Of a stretch of 64,000 nt of DNA, positions 12,801 to 38,429 are shown one piece after another. The notes beneath the pieces were generated by a model. The model saw nothing but the letters and a program-made list of their open reading frames with translations. It was not told the origin of the DNA and ran no database searches. Position 1 is the first letter of the stretch, and every line of letters starts with the position of its first letter. Both the position numbers and the translations under genes were made by a program. Origin of the DNA: Todiramphus chloris collaris (lineage: Eukaryota > Chordata > Aves > Coraciiformes > Alcedinidae); NCBI GenBank assembly GCA_025345505.1, contig JANVCC010000030.1, forward strand, positions 10,054,592-10,118,591, read 5' to 3'.

Positions 12801-15800
12801 CCCACCCACAAAGCCCAGCACTCTCATCTGTCCTGGCATCATAGAGCTCAACACAGCGCTTTTTAACCTCCGGCATGTGGAGCCATGAAGGCATCAGGCA
12901 GCTCTTAAAAGTACTGCACAAAATAACTAAGAAAACTAAATCTGATCCTGCCCCGAAGCTTCAGATTGTTATGCAGGGATCCACACCTTCACTATAAAAG
13001 TTGTAGGGATCTGGAAGTCTAGTCCTTTCCAGTAACTGGATGTTCCTGATAGTCCAATCAAGAGAAAAATGTATCATCTTGGCAGCTAAACAGCTGTCTG
13101 ATTTTAACATTGAAGCTACCAAGTGTGTACAGACAGGACCAGCTTGGGCATTATGAACTGTTTTCTGCTGCCTGCAGATTTAGGAAGGCAGTTCTGAACA
13201 AGGAGAAAGCCTGTCTAAAACCTGTAGGCCTCCCAAGTGGTGCTTCTCTGCAAATATATTAGACATAGCTGACCCAGGAATTCTTCCAGTGGCTGCTAGA
13301 ACATTCATGTTGAGTAGCCCAAGTTTAACACTAAGTTCCAGCCTTAATTTTTCTGAAATCCCAACTCCTTAGAAATTCAGCATCCATGGTATGAACCCCT
13401 ATGGCTCAAGGACTGAAGGCAATGTCCAGCCCACGAGGCAGCACACAATACCTTGCTTATTGCAAGCAATCAACAGTGCAGGTGCATTTTTGAGCACAGT
13501 GCTATCAATCAGGACCTGGTACAGGAACTCTGCCACATCCTTCACCTCCCGCTGGAAGGCCACACTGTCCACCACAAACACGATGGCTCTGCAGGAAAGA
13601 GTGAAGAACACATGCTGGGCTGGAAGCTCTGCAACAATCTTCCCCTACAAGTATTCCAGCCTGGGCTAACATGTTTGTTTCCACAGCTGATCTCACCCAA
13701 CCCAAGAGCAGGTTAGCATGTGCTGGCTGAAATACACCCCATGTCCAGTCCCAGCAGGAAATCTTGCCCTCTCTGTCCCATGGATATAGCACAACCCCAA
13801 ATCCCAGGCAGCTGCTTTGCCTCCTGATGCACTAACAAGTAAGCAGGAAAGCAGAACAGTAACTCCTGCTAACCCAAGAGCTCTGAATCTCAGGGCACCA
13901 CCACACAGAATGAATACAGTGCAGCTCACAGCATCCCGAGCACCATAATTTGATTCATCCCTGTCCAAAAATATCACCTGCCTCCTTCTCCCCCGCCAAT
14001 CTCTTCCAAGTTACCTGGCTGCAGCCTTGAACCTCTCCAAGAACTGAAGCCGCAAACTCTCATGGCCTGGAAGGTCGATTAAGGTCACATTAGCACTCTG
14101 GGAACAGAAACAAGAAGGTATCAGCAGCACCTAATCCAGGGATACCTGTGATCATGGACCAGGGAAAACCAGTTAGGCTGGTGTTGAGGCAGCGGTAGGC
14201 AAGTGAATCCCCGTATCAGGCAAGAACTCTTCCTGAGGTGTAATCTCTCCACCAGCCCAAACAGTTCTGACAGGCAAAAGCAATGCTGAGGAACAGCATT
14301 CATGGCCAGGACTCATTAATGAGGGTGCCAACACCAGCAAACCACCCACCAGAGCTGAGAGGACAGAGCATGACCACAATGGAAAGAGAATGTTCAACCT
14401 GTTTCTCATCCACAGCACCCCCTCTACAACTACCACACACACAGTGCAAGTAACAAAGCTTAATCGGTCACCTCTCTTGGTCCACCAGCAGGTTCACAGT
14501 GTCCCTGACAGCAAACAGATCTCTGCTCAGCAAAACCACAAACTCCTGTCTTTTGAGTCCCTGATGCAGAACACTAATCCCACAGTCTCTGAATCAAGAT
14601 AGTATTCACACACAGAATCTACCCAACCGCGACTCTACCTGAATACACATAACTTTGCTGGGAGTAACACAAAAATGCCCTTGCAAGAGACTTCCCTTTC
14701 CACAGGCTGCCAGCCAGAAAAAACAGTCACAGTGAAGAGAACAAATGCTTCTCACACTCCTGAGATGAGGGCAAGCTGGGCCACATCATCACTCAAGATA
14801 ACACTCATTCTCAAGAGGGAAGAAAAAACTACACAAGACAGCATCTTCTCCTTGCTCTTGGATTTTAATGTAAGCCTTTTCTACAATTTACAAAATTTAA
14901 AAAACCAAACCCACAACAATCTGCACTGCAGCATTCCAGCACCTCCTGTCTGCTCAATCTAAGAGACACAAGTATACAAAAAAAAAGCCCTCAATTTCCC
15001 TTTACTGTTTTTAAGCTCCTATTATCACCACTGTTACTGAAAACTACCAGAGAAAAGCCACAAAAACTTGCTTTACTTTTACAATTCCCCAGCCCATAAC
15101 CTGCTGACAGCTTGCTGCTTTCACTGCCACATATGCACGTAACAAGATAAAGAAACTCTTCTGAAACTAAAGAGAGCACAATAAATTGAAAATAACTAAG
15201 TCTGTGGCAGCCCAGGACCTGAAAGTAACTAAAACCCTCTTTGAGACCACACTTTAGTTCAGCTGGAGACTGTTTTTAAGCCTCCTAAAACATTTAATTC
15301 AGGATTTCTTGGGAGACACGGAAATTACTGCCAAGCAAATAAATCAAACAGAATAAAGTTCCCTCAGAATTCTCCTTCTTGCTCCAAACCACACTGTTGT
15401 CCCCACAGCATGTGTTTTACTTCACTTATAAAAGCAACTCCTTTTGCTATTCTATAGAAAAAAAAAACATCCTACCCACCTTTCAAAACACAAGGCAGAT
15501 ACAGTTTTCAGTCCAAAAGCTTTCATAATTTGGCAAGCAAAGAAAAAAAGAACCTGCAGAGACAAGGAATCCCTAATACCTCCCAGGATTTTCCTACTTC
15601 TCAGTGTGTGTTGCCTAGAAAAATTCTACCCCACACTCAGAGCAAACTAAGGACTGATTTCAAGCTGGGAAGATTGAACAGCACAAAAACTATCAAGCCA
15701 GGTTTAGTGCAGTGTGTAGAAGAACAAAGACATCAGCAGGCTGTAGTCACCACATGCAAGTTACAGTTGAAAGTCTGCCCACTCACCTTGTCTTTGCTGA

Positions 15801-16570
15801 CTCTGTAAACTGCAGAGCTGTCAGTTATTGAAGTCTGGGTATCACGGTACTTGCCGGTCAACAGCTGTGGAAAAAAAAAGTTATTTTCAGAAAAAGGAGG
15901 CTGGAGGAACACTGGCATTGAGTGTCACCCACTCAGAAGCTGAAGTGATCGGTAAGGGGTAACAGACTTCAGATATCCAATTTCAATTTACATCCATCAA
16001 ACAGCTACACGATGCTTTGGGGTTTTTTTTCCCAAGAATTTAAAAACCACTCCTGAAGGAAAAAGCACACCCTATTCATATACTGCACCTCTAAAACAAG
16101 CGGGAAGAGAGCGTGCCCGCAAAGCCCTGGCAGCACGTTCAGGCCGGCAGGGCGGCCGGAGCCGGGCAGCCCTCCCGCCCGGGGCTCCTCCCGCGACCCC
16201 TGCGACCCCCGCCCCGGCTCCCCGCTCACCCGCGCGAAAAGCAGCGTCTTCCCCGCGTCGCAGAGGCCCAGCAGCAGCACGGCCTTCCGGCTGCTCCTCC
16301 TGCCCTGCACGAACCGCCAGATCACTGCGGGAGAAAGGAGAGAGCACCTGAGCCAGACGCTGCGGCACCGGCGGCCCCTCAGCCTGCGCGGGCCGGGGGC
16401 CGCTGCTCCCCGGCAGGTCCCCGGGGTGTGTGTGCGTTCCCCGCGGGCTGCAACTCACGGAGCGTGACGACGACGACGACCAGCGCCAGCAGGACGGAGA
16501 GCACGGCGGGGTCGTGTCCCCGCAGCTCCCGCTGCAGCGCCTCCAGGTGCGGCTCCAGCCCCCCCGCCAT
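9823..16570 (-). CDS. SRPRB: Signal recognition particle receptor subunit beta, complete
   Basis: This is the membrane-anchored small GTPase that holds the SRP receptor alpha subunit on the endoplasmic reticulum. Seven coding exons in transcription order, all phase-consistent: 16570-16459, 16324-16230, 15864-15787, 14097-14015, 13588-13452, 12523-12469 and 10039-9823 (TGA). The total is 777 bases, 258 residues; the human protein has 271. A single transmembrane helix spans about residues 23-41. GTPase motifs are intact: P-loop GLCDAGKT at 57-64, DLPGHE at 103-108, NKQD at 166-169 split across an intron, and CSA at 233-235. The C-terminus WLARIA is typical of the family. I chose the start MAGGLEPH because the amphipathic N-terminus matches the family. 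An in-frame ATG 26 codons upstream would add a basic extension without family resemblance. The gene lies head-to-tail after TF on the same strand. Confidence 0.96.
11330..11450 (-). mobile_element. CR1 LINE 3' fragment in SRPRB intron 6
   Basis: TAGAATCACAGAGTCATT followed by a degraded version of the usual CR1 tail (GAAGTCCAACC) marks the 3' end of a minus-strand CR1 copy. Only about 120 bases are recognisable. It lies between SRPRB coding exons 6 and 7, in the same orientation as the gene. Confidence 0.7.
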
Positions 16571-16700
16571 GGCCGCCGCTCGCACACGTCGCCGAACCCC
16601 CCGCTTCCGGCCCCGAGGCCTGCCGGGAAGGGCGGCCGGGCCGCGCAAGGGCCGGCGGCGTCGGGGCGCGGGGGCTCACGGGAGATGTAGTTTATCGGGG
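16130..16700. promoter_or_regulatory. SRPRB: CpG-rich promoter region of SRPRB
   Basis: GC content and CpG density rise sharply over the first two SRPRB exons and about 130 bases upstream of the start codon. I see no TATA box, which fits a housekeeping CpG-island promoter. A 267-codon plus-strand frame over this block is the stop-poor antisense shadow expected of GC-rich DNA. The transcription start is inferred to be just above 16570. Confidence 0.7.
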
Positions 16701-16709
16701 GGGGGGGGG
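16697..16709 (+). repeat. Run of 13 G upstream of SRPRB
   Basis: An uninterrupted G13 tract lies 127 bases upstream of the SRPRB start codon, at the edge of the CpG-rich block. It is C13 in the sense of SRPRB transcription. Confidence 0.9.
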
Positions 16710-16959
16710 CAGCAGCACCAGCTCCTTGGTTTGACACTCGGGCGTCTTGAGGCGCTTTGGCCGTGTCCTGGTCTGAGTGAGACCAGAACTAACTCTGTTC
16801 AGGGATTTTCCTTCTCAGGTCAGCTGTTCTCACTGCCTGCGCTGTCTGAAGTCAGCAGCACGTTTCCCAGGCAGTGGCTGCTCCTGGCAGTGCTGACGCC
16901 CGGGGTGCAGAGTTAGTACCCAGGATGGGTGTGCAGACCAAGGCCACTGCTGGAGCTTG

Positions 16960-17480
16960 CTGGGGTGCAGAAAATAAAAGGCTGCACCTGCGGGGAGGAG
17001 CGGCCGGGACAGGGCACCCCAAACTGACCAAGGAGGGACTCTATCCCATAGATGTCATATTTGGTATAAAGCTGAGGGATCAGGGGGGCCGAGCTCTCTT
17101 TTTCAATGGCCAACATCCCAGGAGGGCTCTGCCCATCCTGCCTTCCATCCTGATCTGTGTTCCTGAATCCAGCACCAGAATCCAGCTTCTGAACACAGCT
17201 TCCATCTGCCACTGGGCCAGTCTGGGACTTTCCCAGTGCCTGCTCCACAGCACTGTGGTGACAGTGACATAGTTGCCACTGGGGGGGTTGGGTTCAATAC
17301 TGGTTTTGTATATACTTCTATATATTCCATTTTATAATTATTATTTTTGTTAAGGCTGTTCTAGTTCCCTTTTCTAGTAGTTAAGTCTCTCTCCCTTATT
17401 CCTTTTCTCTTCCCCTTTGGGGAGGGAGGAAGGTTAACAGACTGTTGTAAGTCTAGTGGACTATCCTCACCATAAACCTT
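16960..17480 (+). mobile_element. Probable avian endogenous retrovirus solo LTR (degraded)
   Basis: The order of elements resembles avian ERV LTRs: CCCCAAACTGACCAAGGAGG near 17020, a TATA-like GGTATAAAGC near 17062-17071, then an A/T-rich stretch at 17310-17350, and a pyrimidine-rich tail followed by CCCTTTGGGGAGGGAGG near 17420. No retroviral coding sequence is visible on either side, so it would be a solo LTR. Boundaries are approximate and no clean target-site duplication was identified. It lies between TF and SRPRB, pointing opposite to both. The assignment rests on resemblance, not on a repeat library. Confidence 0.5.
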
Positions 17481-17524
17481 GACAGGTTACATCTAGGTAC
17501 TGCATCTAGTTTTGAGCCCCTAGG

Positions 17525-17945
17525 CTCAAGCAAAACATCCGTTAATGAGATAGTGAGGTCAGAACAGAGCCACCAAGATGCTCAGGGGACTGGAGACTCA
17601 CCCTATGGGTGAGGACTTGTTGAGCCTGGAGGAGAGATGGCCACATTTACACCAGGCATCAGGAAGACAGAGCCAGGCTTTTCACAGTGGTGCAGGATGA
17701 GGAGAAACAGGAATACGTTGAAACAAGAGACGTTCAGACTGGGCAGGAGAAACTTCTTCCCCTTGAGGGCTGTTAAGCACTGGGGCAGATTGTCCAGGGA
17801 GGTCATGGAGTCACCATCCTTGGAAGTTCTCAGTGTCTGACTGGGCCAAGCCCTGAGCAACCTGGCTGACCCCTTTCTTTCAGCAGAAGGGTGGGCTGGA
17901 GACCCTGGAGGTCCTTTCTCACTTGAGTTACTCTGTGGTCCTCTA
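17525..17945 (+). mobile_element. CR1 LINE 3' fragment
   Basis: This is a plus-strand CR1 tail with recognisable pieces: CACCAAGATGCTCAGGGGACTGGA, the GAGGAGAAACTTCTTCC-like segment, and CTGGAGGTCCTTTC near the 3' end at about 17900. The terminal repeat is degraded. It is 5'-truncated and directly follows the probable LTR. Confidence 0.8.
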
Positions 17946-18469
17946 ATGAGGTTCCTTTTTAACATGCCTTCTACTTATGGGACAAAGGGTTGCAGCTGAT
18001 ATGGAGTACAGCTCTTCTTGGGGAAGGTTTCTAGCTGTAGCCATAGTTAGTTGCAGAAGCAGGCTCTTAGAGGCACTGGTGCTCTTTCTTTGCTAGTTTC
18101 TAAGAACAGGTTAAAAAAGCCATCTGTCCCGCATACTTCACCCTACATAAATGTGTCAAACTAAATTTCATTGCTTCCCATCACACTCTACATTTCTGTC
18201 TCCCAAGGTGATCTCCAGTCAGGCTAGCAGGCTTCTTACAGCACATACCATATGCATTCCAAAAGTCATCACTGTGAGCTCATCATAATATTCATTCATT
18301 CATTCCCTCAAAGCCAGAAGCTCTTAGCATCTTTCTGCTCTCAGCAGCTTTTCTAAGTGGCTGCAATAGCCGTAAGTGGCAATAGCCACGTTGGTGTCTG
18401 GCACTGTCCTACAGCGAGAGGTACTATGGAAGGAAAGGGCTTAAGGAGCATTTTGCAGAAACTCAGGAC

Positions 18470-18635
18470 ACTTTTTTGGATTAGAGATTTTATTTCTTGC
18501 TGTGATGGCAGTAGGGAACAGTAAAGTCTCAAACAGCCACTTTCAGAATAATGAGGAAGGGCAGAGGAAGCAGTGAAGGCAGAGAGGAGTCATGGCTTGA
18601 AGTTTCCTCCCCCTCCAGAAAGGGTCCTTCCCATC
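18470..18635 (-). other. TF: TF 3' UTR
   Basis: A short non-coding tail follows the TGA stop at 18636-18638, with AATAAA on the minus strand at 18489-18494. About 165 bases long if cleavage follows the hexamer at the usual distance. Confidence 0.7.
18489..18494 (-). terminator. TF: Poly(A) signal of TF
   Basis: AATAAA on the minus strand (TTTATT on plus), about 142 bases after the TF stop codon. It is the first canonical hexamer downstream. Confidence 0.75.
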
Positions 18636-33072
<14,437 letters not shown>

Positions 33073-33145
33073 ACTTGAGTGGGGACTCAGGTGCCAAGAA
33101 GAGGGTGCAGCAGCCTTGCTCACAGACCGTCCCCTCCAAGTCTGT
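33073..33145 (-). other. TF: TF 5' UTR (inferred)
   Basis: Between the start codon and the expected transcription start about 28 bases below the TATA box. The inferred length of roughly 75 bases is close to what I recall for chicken ovotransferrin. No upstream ATG is seen in it. Confidence 0.55.
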
Positions 33146-33172
33146 GGTGGCTCTGGAACTGCTTTCTCCCCC

Positions 33173-33179
33173 TTTTATA
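33173..33179 (-). promoter_or_regulatory. TF: TATA box of TF
   Basis: TATAAAA on the minus strand, flanked by CCGC and GGGG, 101 bases above the start codon. Its spacing gives an initiation site near 33145. A strong TATA promoter is expected for this liver and oviduct gene. Confidence 0.8.
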
Positions 33180-33249
33180 GCGGAGCAGCCCTGGCTGTGT
33201 TTGCAGAAGCAATGACCTAACACTGTTTGTCCTTCCTTGTTTCTCAATA

Positions 33250-36200
33250 GCTCCTAAATCGTCTCCCCCTCCCTGGATCAGCCCATTTTTAGGAAGCCTT
33301 TCACTTTGGCACTGAACCGCTCCGCAGGCAGGAGTCAGAGCAGGGCAAGGTGCTTTTCATTTTACAAGGGACTTCAGATGGAAAATTCCCAAGCTGTGAC
33401 ATTTGAATTCCCTTGCGGGCTGAAACGCCACAGGAGGGGCTATTTTCTTTGTCCTAGCAGCCCCCCTCCGTCCCGTGCCCCCGTCCTCACCCCCGCCCCC
33501 CTCCGCCTTGCACAGCCTAATCTCAGAAAGTCCCTGCTGGACCCAGCCCTGAGTTTTGCATATTTGCCAGTAACTGCGGCTTGTCCGGCCCATCACCCTT
33601 TGCCTTGTAGCACCTTGCGTTCCTGCCAGCTCCCTTGCCCTCTCTTGGCAATAGCAATGGGGTTGAAAAGCGTAAATGTTCCTCACACATGATCTGGCTC
33701 CTTGCACAGGCAATGGCAGTGACCAGACACGTCGGTAACCGCCCTGCAGCCAGAAGGAAACATCATGCTCCACCTTTGTTAAATTCTTGAGATGAACCTG
33801 TGAAGAAATGCTGAGATTAGCAGTCATCCTCCTCCCCCTTCCTCTGCAAAACCTCTCGATCAGATCGTATAACTCCAGATTTATCTCCCTGCAGCCAGGA
33901 CCAGTGGGGCATGGTTAGGTTTATGGAGGTTTGCCTTCACGATGCTGTTCCATGCTCAATGTCCTGATCTTTGCTGAAGACTACAAGACAAGACTTTGGC
34001 ACAGGCACACTAAATGAGAGTCCCTGGAGCACATCAGCTATCCCACAAGCCCTGGCAGCATCCCTAGACAGCTGCTGCTAGGGCTGGTCCACCCACTGTG
34101 TCTACATGACACAGTGCAAACTACAAGAGTACTGTAGGAAGACTGGCAGTGATGTCCAGCTTCCAGGTTTCTCTCTGTGATCTTCTGGATCCCCTGCACA
34201 GGTTCTCTCTCCCATTGCCTGCACCATCCAGGCAGCAGTGTCATGGGTTTGCCCACAATGAGCTTCTGCATGAAGTTGGCTTGAAATGCCCTAGGTTGGC
34301 TCTTCTCTCTCCTCCCAGCAGGCTCAGAGCACAGCAACCTGCAAGTGAGTGGTGGTGCCTAGAGTAGCTTCAGTGCAGGTGGGAGCCCAGTGTCAGCTTT
34401 TACTGCTTATCTCTTGTCCTCCAGCCTTTACCAGTAATGCTGTGTATTTCCAGATGTCCAGTCACTAGTCATCTGGAAAGTCACTGACCACATACAGAGC
34501 AGCTTCGATACCTATTTTTGATGATACCAAATCCTACCTCTCTCCACAATGGATTTCAGTTCACTTCCTGGTCTGTACCCATCTCGTGGCTACTTCTTCA
34601 GTGTCTTTGTCTCTCCTGTGGCCAAGATCCACTGCTCCAGCCTGATGCAGAGCAGTTCTGGGGAGAACACCACACAGCTTGCCTTGGAGTTAACCATGGG
34701 CAGAAGCACAGCAGATTGACAATGTGTCCTCTAAACCACCTGGTCTTGAAGGCTCAGACCTTGACCTCCAAAGGACCAAACAGGACTCCAAGATGCTACT
34801 TTCTGAGGAGTACATGGCACCAAGGGAAGCCTTGCATGCAAAGGGAAAAATACTCTGGGTGGCCTTCAGCTGCAACATGTCTTCCCTTTGGAGTCCAGGA
34901 AGGACAAACTTCTTGGTGCAACTAACTTCCTCTGAACATCTATATGAAAACAACTGTTCAAAATTGTGTGTTGGAAAATGCACACAGTGGGACCTCTCTA
35001 AATATATGTTTCTATGAGTTCTAGTTAGATCCATACCTCAGTGCCTAGGTGCACAATTTTGTGCAAAAAGAGAGCTCCTCCCATGCCAAAATGCATGTAT
35101 CTGACTGACTAAGCTGAGACTGAACAGTGAGGGCCAGTTCTTACTATCGATGGAAATTCTTGTTGTCTTTGAAGGTAAAAGGTCAACGCTCTGGCTCGTG
35201 CAAGCAGAAGCAGCTTTATCAGAAAGGACAGAGTTAAGTTAGTGCCTCTTGGACTTTGTCCTTGTTATCCAGAAAGCATCAAGTCTTCTATAGTGTACAT
35301 CTTCATGAAATGAGCTGGATTACTATTACAGATCACAAGTTCGTTGTATTGCAACTCTACGGATCCCAGCTGTTCTGTTTTCAGAAAGAGGATGCTGCTA
35401 AAAATTACACAAATGATGAAGAAACACAAATTAACACACCCTCTAACCAACCACAGGTCACTGGTGATGCATAAACACATCTGAACCACAAGAAAAGAAC
35501 AGGGCTCGTCCCCACACTAAGTAAAATTGAAGGTAGAATAACAGTGCTTATTTCTGTATCTCCCTTATTACTGCAAACCGTGCTGTGCTTTGTGGTTGAG
35601 ATGAGGCTGGGCTGGAGTTTCGGTTGTGTACTGAGGAAATGACACTTGTAATTGGTCTGGGATGAAGTTGGAGCTGGCACGACTGTCTGGGATAGGGCTT
35701 GGCTTTATCACAGTGCTGGCTGTTCCCCATGGCAGAGTTCATCCTGGAGCCAATGCAGCCAAACAGAGGCTGGAGACAAGCTCTGGTGGTGTGTGCATGT
35801 GGGGAAAACAGTAACCATGAAGAGGGAAAGCTGTGATCAAAGCTCCACACCAACACAGGCATCTCACACAACTCTTTGGATCAATTATTTCTGCAGGGAT
35901 GATCCTATCCGGCAGTGGAGGCTTTTGGAACTAATGCTGCTCTTCCCAAGTGTCACAAGTCTGGTAGTTGTGCGATGAAGACCCAGCTCACCTTGAGATA
36001 TTAATGAGGAAAAGCACTGAAAATGGAAGAAAAAAAAAAAGAGAATTAATCGAACCTCGAGGTGGGATGGGCTGAGGGCAGAGAGCTCATATTATATACA
36101 CTCATCAGGCCTTCAGGCTTGTCTATAGAGTTGGCTTGTTCCCCTTTAGAAGTGGGAATTTCTAATTCGTGGCTCTGAGAAGGCTGGAGCCTGCCCATGA

Positions 36201-36410
36201 CAAGGACGTCAGCTTGGTCAACCACAAGAGCTGGGCTCAAGTCCTTGTCCTGGCCTGGCCCCACAGATTGTGTCACAGCAGATGAAGGCAAGAAGGCCAG
36301 CCTGATGGGAACCCCTTTTTCTAGGCCACCTTCCCTGCTCCTCTGTCTATAGCCCAGGGTGAGGTGTGAGACTGAGACTGGCACTGAACTGGGAATGGAG
36401 CCCATCTCAA
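33250..36410. other. Intergenic, nothing recognised
   Basis: Sequence upstream of TF. It starts with a C-rich stretch at about 33456-33510, roughly 300-360 bases above the TF initiation site. A 156-codon minus frame and smaller frames are scattered through it; none has a recognisable domain or convincing splice partners. Distal TF control elements could lie here, but the sequence alone does not show them. Confidence 0.4.
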
Positions 36411-36419
36411 GAGATGGGA

Positions 36420-37086
36420 AACAATGATGCTGGATGATGAATGGATGGAGAGCAGCCCTGCAGAGAAGGACTTGGGGATACCGGTGTGTGACAGATTGGA
36501 CATGAGCTAGCACTGTGCAATTGCAGCCCAGAAAGCCAACAGTATCCTGCAGCATGGCCTGCTGAGATTCCACCTCTCTACTCCACTCATCCAGAGTACT
36601 GCGGTCCCCAGCAGAAGACAGACATGGACCTGCTCAAGCAGGTCCAGAGAAGGGCCACAAATATAGTCAAGAAGGCTGGAGCACCTGCCCTGTGAGGACA
36701 GGCTGAGAGAGCAATGTTGTTCAGCCTGGAGAAGGGAAGCATCCAGGGAGACTATATTGTGGCCTTTTGATATGTCAAAGAGGCTTATAGGAAAGATGGA
36801 GAGAGACCTCTTACAGGGTCTGTAGTAACAGGACAAGAGGCAACAGTTTTAAAATGGAAGAAGGTGGATTTAGGCTGGATATAAGGGAGAATTTTTTTTA
36901 CAATGAGGGAGGTTAGACACGAACAGGTTACCCAAAGTTGTGGATGCCCCATCATTGGAAGTGTTCAAGGTCAGGTTGGAGAGGGCTCTGATCTAGTGAA
37001 AAGATGTCCCTGCCCATGGCAGGTGGGGCAGACTAGATGATCTTTAAAGGTCCTTTCCAACCCAACCCAAACCATTCTGTGATTCA
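36420..37086 (+). mobile_element. CR1 LINE 3' fragment
   Basis: This is a plus-strand CR1 tail. It contains a late-ORF2 and UTR stretch (AAGGACTTGGGGATACCGGT, GGTCCAGAGAAGGGCCAC), then GAATTTTTTTTACAATGAGG, and ends at the CR1-type terminus CCAACCCAAACCATTCTGTGATTC at 37063-37086. 5'-truncated; frames are broken. Confidence 0.9.
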
Positions 37087-38425
37087 AAGTTCAAGTACCC
37101 AGGAGGGGCAGGGAGAAGTCAGTGGGATTCTGCAGAGCTGGCTTACCTGGTCAGTGTAAGCATCCAGGGGAAATCCCAGTCCTCCTGCCTAACAACAGGT
37201 CTCTCATGGAAGAGGAAATCACTGACTTGTCCCCTGGAGCCCGAGCTGATACGGCGTTTATGGGTACTGTAAGCCACACTGTGGGAGTGCCAGCTCAGCA
37301 AGTGTGTCTGTGGCCAACAGCAGACTGGGACCAGCTCAGCATTTTCCATGGCTTCCAAGGTCTGACAGATACCTGGAAAGCTGTGGCAGGCTTTCCAGAA
37401 ACATGCTTTAAGCCCCTGTTTGGACCTACAGGTCAATTTGGAGGCTGTGCTCCAACTCCAGAGTCATTGCATTTAGTTTCTTTTTCAGGAAATGCTATAA
37501 ACAAGTTTTTCCACTTGTTAGGAGAAACACTTGGTGTCAGGTTTTGACTGTGTTGCAATATGCTGTTTTCTAGCTAGGATGAGCTAACTGGCCACTGGAG
37601 AGTGGCAGCTGATGTTGTTTGAACCAATATTTGCTTCTAAATATTGCTTCATTTCTAAACCACACAGAGAAAACAAGGAGATCTGTCAATTTTAAGCAGC
37701 TCTTCCCAGCTCAGAGCACTAAGCCCAGCTGCAGACTGCAACCTCTTGTCCAGACCTGCTTCCCATCTCCTGTCATTACAGGTTTGGAATCTAATGTCAT
37801 CTTGACAGCCAGTTTGGACCCTTCTGCCTTGCACAGCCACCCTGCAGGACAGTCCCACTGCCCCACATCCTTTCCATGCACATCTGCCCTCCAGCAAACA
37901 CCAACAGATCCAGCGTCGGTGATGAAACCGGTTTTCTTTCAAGCAAGTCACCACTAGATCCCCAGGCTCCTTGCTGAAACCAGGAGTGGGTTCTGCTCTG
38001 CCAGCCAGCAGTCCATGCAAAACTCACCCTCTCGGATATGCAATTAGTGCCATTCCTTCTAACGAAGGATTCTGGTTTGCTTAATTGACCCAAAGATTAA
38101 CAGGATTACAGCAACTTCTGTGCAACCTTGGGAGTTGAGATATTCTTGAAGGGCTTTTGGAAGGGAAGGCAGAAGAACACAGTGGCTTAATCATTCCTGC
38201 TGAAACACTCTTGCAAATAGAGCGTCTCGAGCCTGATAACATTCACCATCACTTCCCGTGTATTTTCAAAAGATCTGTGGGAACAAACGGGAAATATTGA
38301 TAGCTGGGAAAGAAAGAGCAGGAGTGCCAGGTGCCCTGCGTGACCACAGTGCCCTTGGATCCTCTCCCACAGAACCTCAAGTGCCACACCACGGCACGCA
38401 CCAGGAAATTGCACAATTCTCTCCA
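37087..38425. other. Intergenic spacer between two CR1 copies
   Basis: About 1.3 kb without a recognised gene or repeat. A 141-codon plus frame (37122-37547) and a 121-codon minus frame (37655-38020) have no recognisable domains or convincing splice context. Confidence 0.4.
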
Positions 38426-38429
38426 CAAA

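Noticed and set aside
16113..16916. 267-codon plus-strand open frame over the SRPRB promoter
   Set aside because: It is antisense to SRPRB exons 1-2 in very GC-rich DNA, where stops are rare. The product is Arg/Pro/Ala low complexity with no domain.
33213..33217. GGTCA half-site upstream of the TF TATA box, considered as a steroid response element
   Set aside because: A single five-base half-site is expected by chance; no inverted partner at the right spacing was seen.
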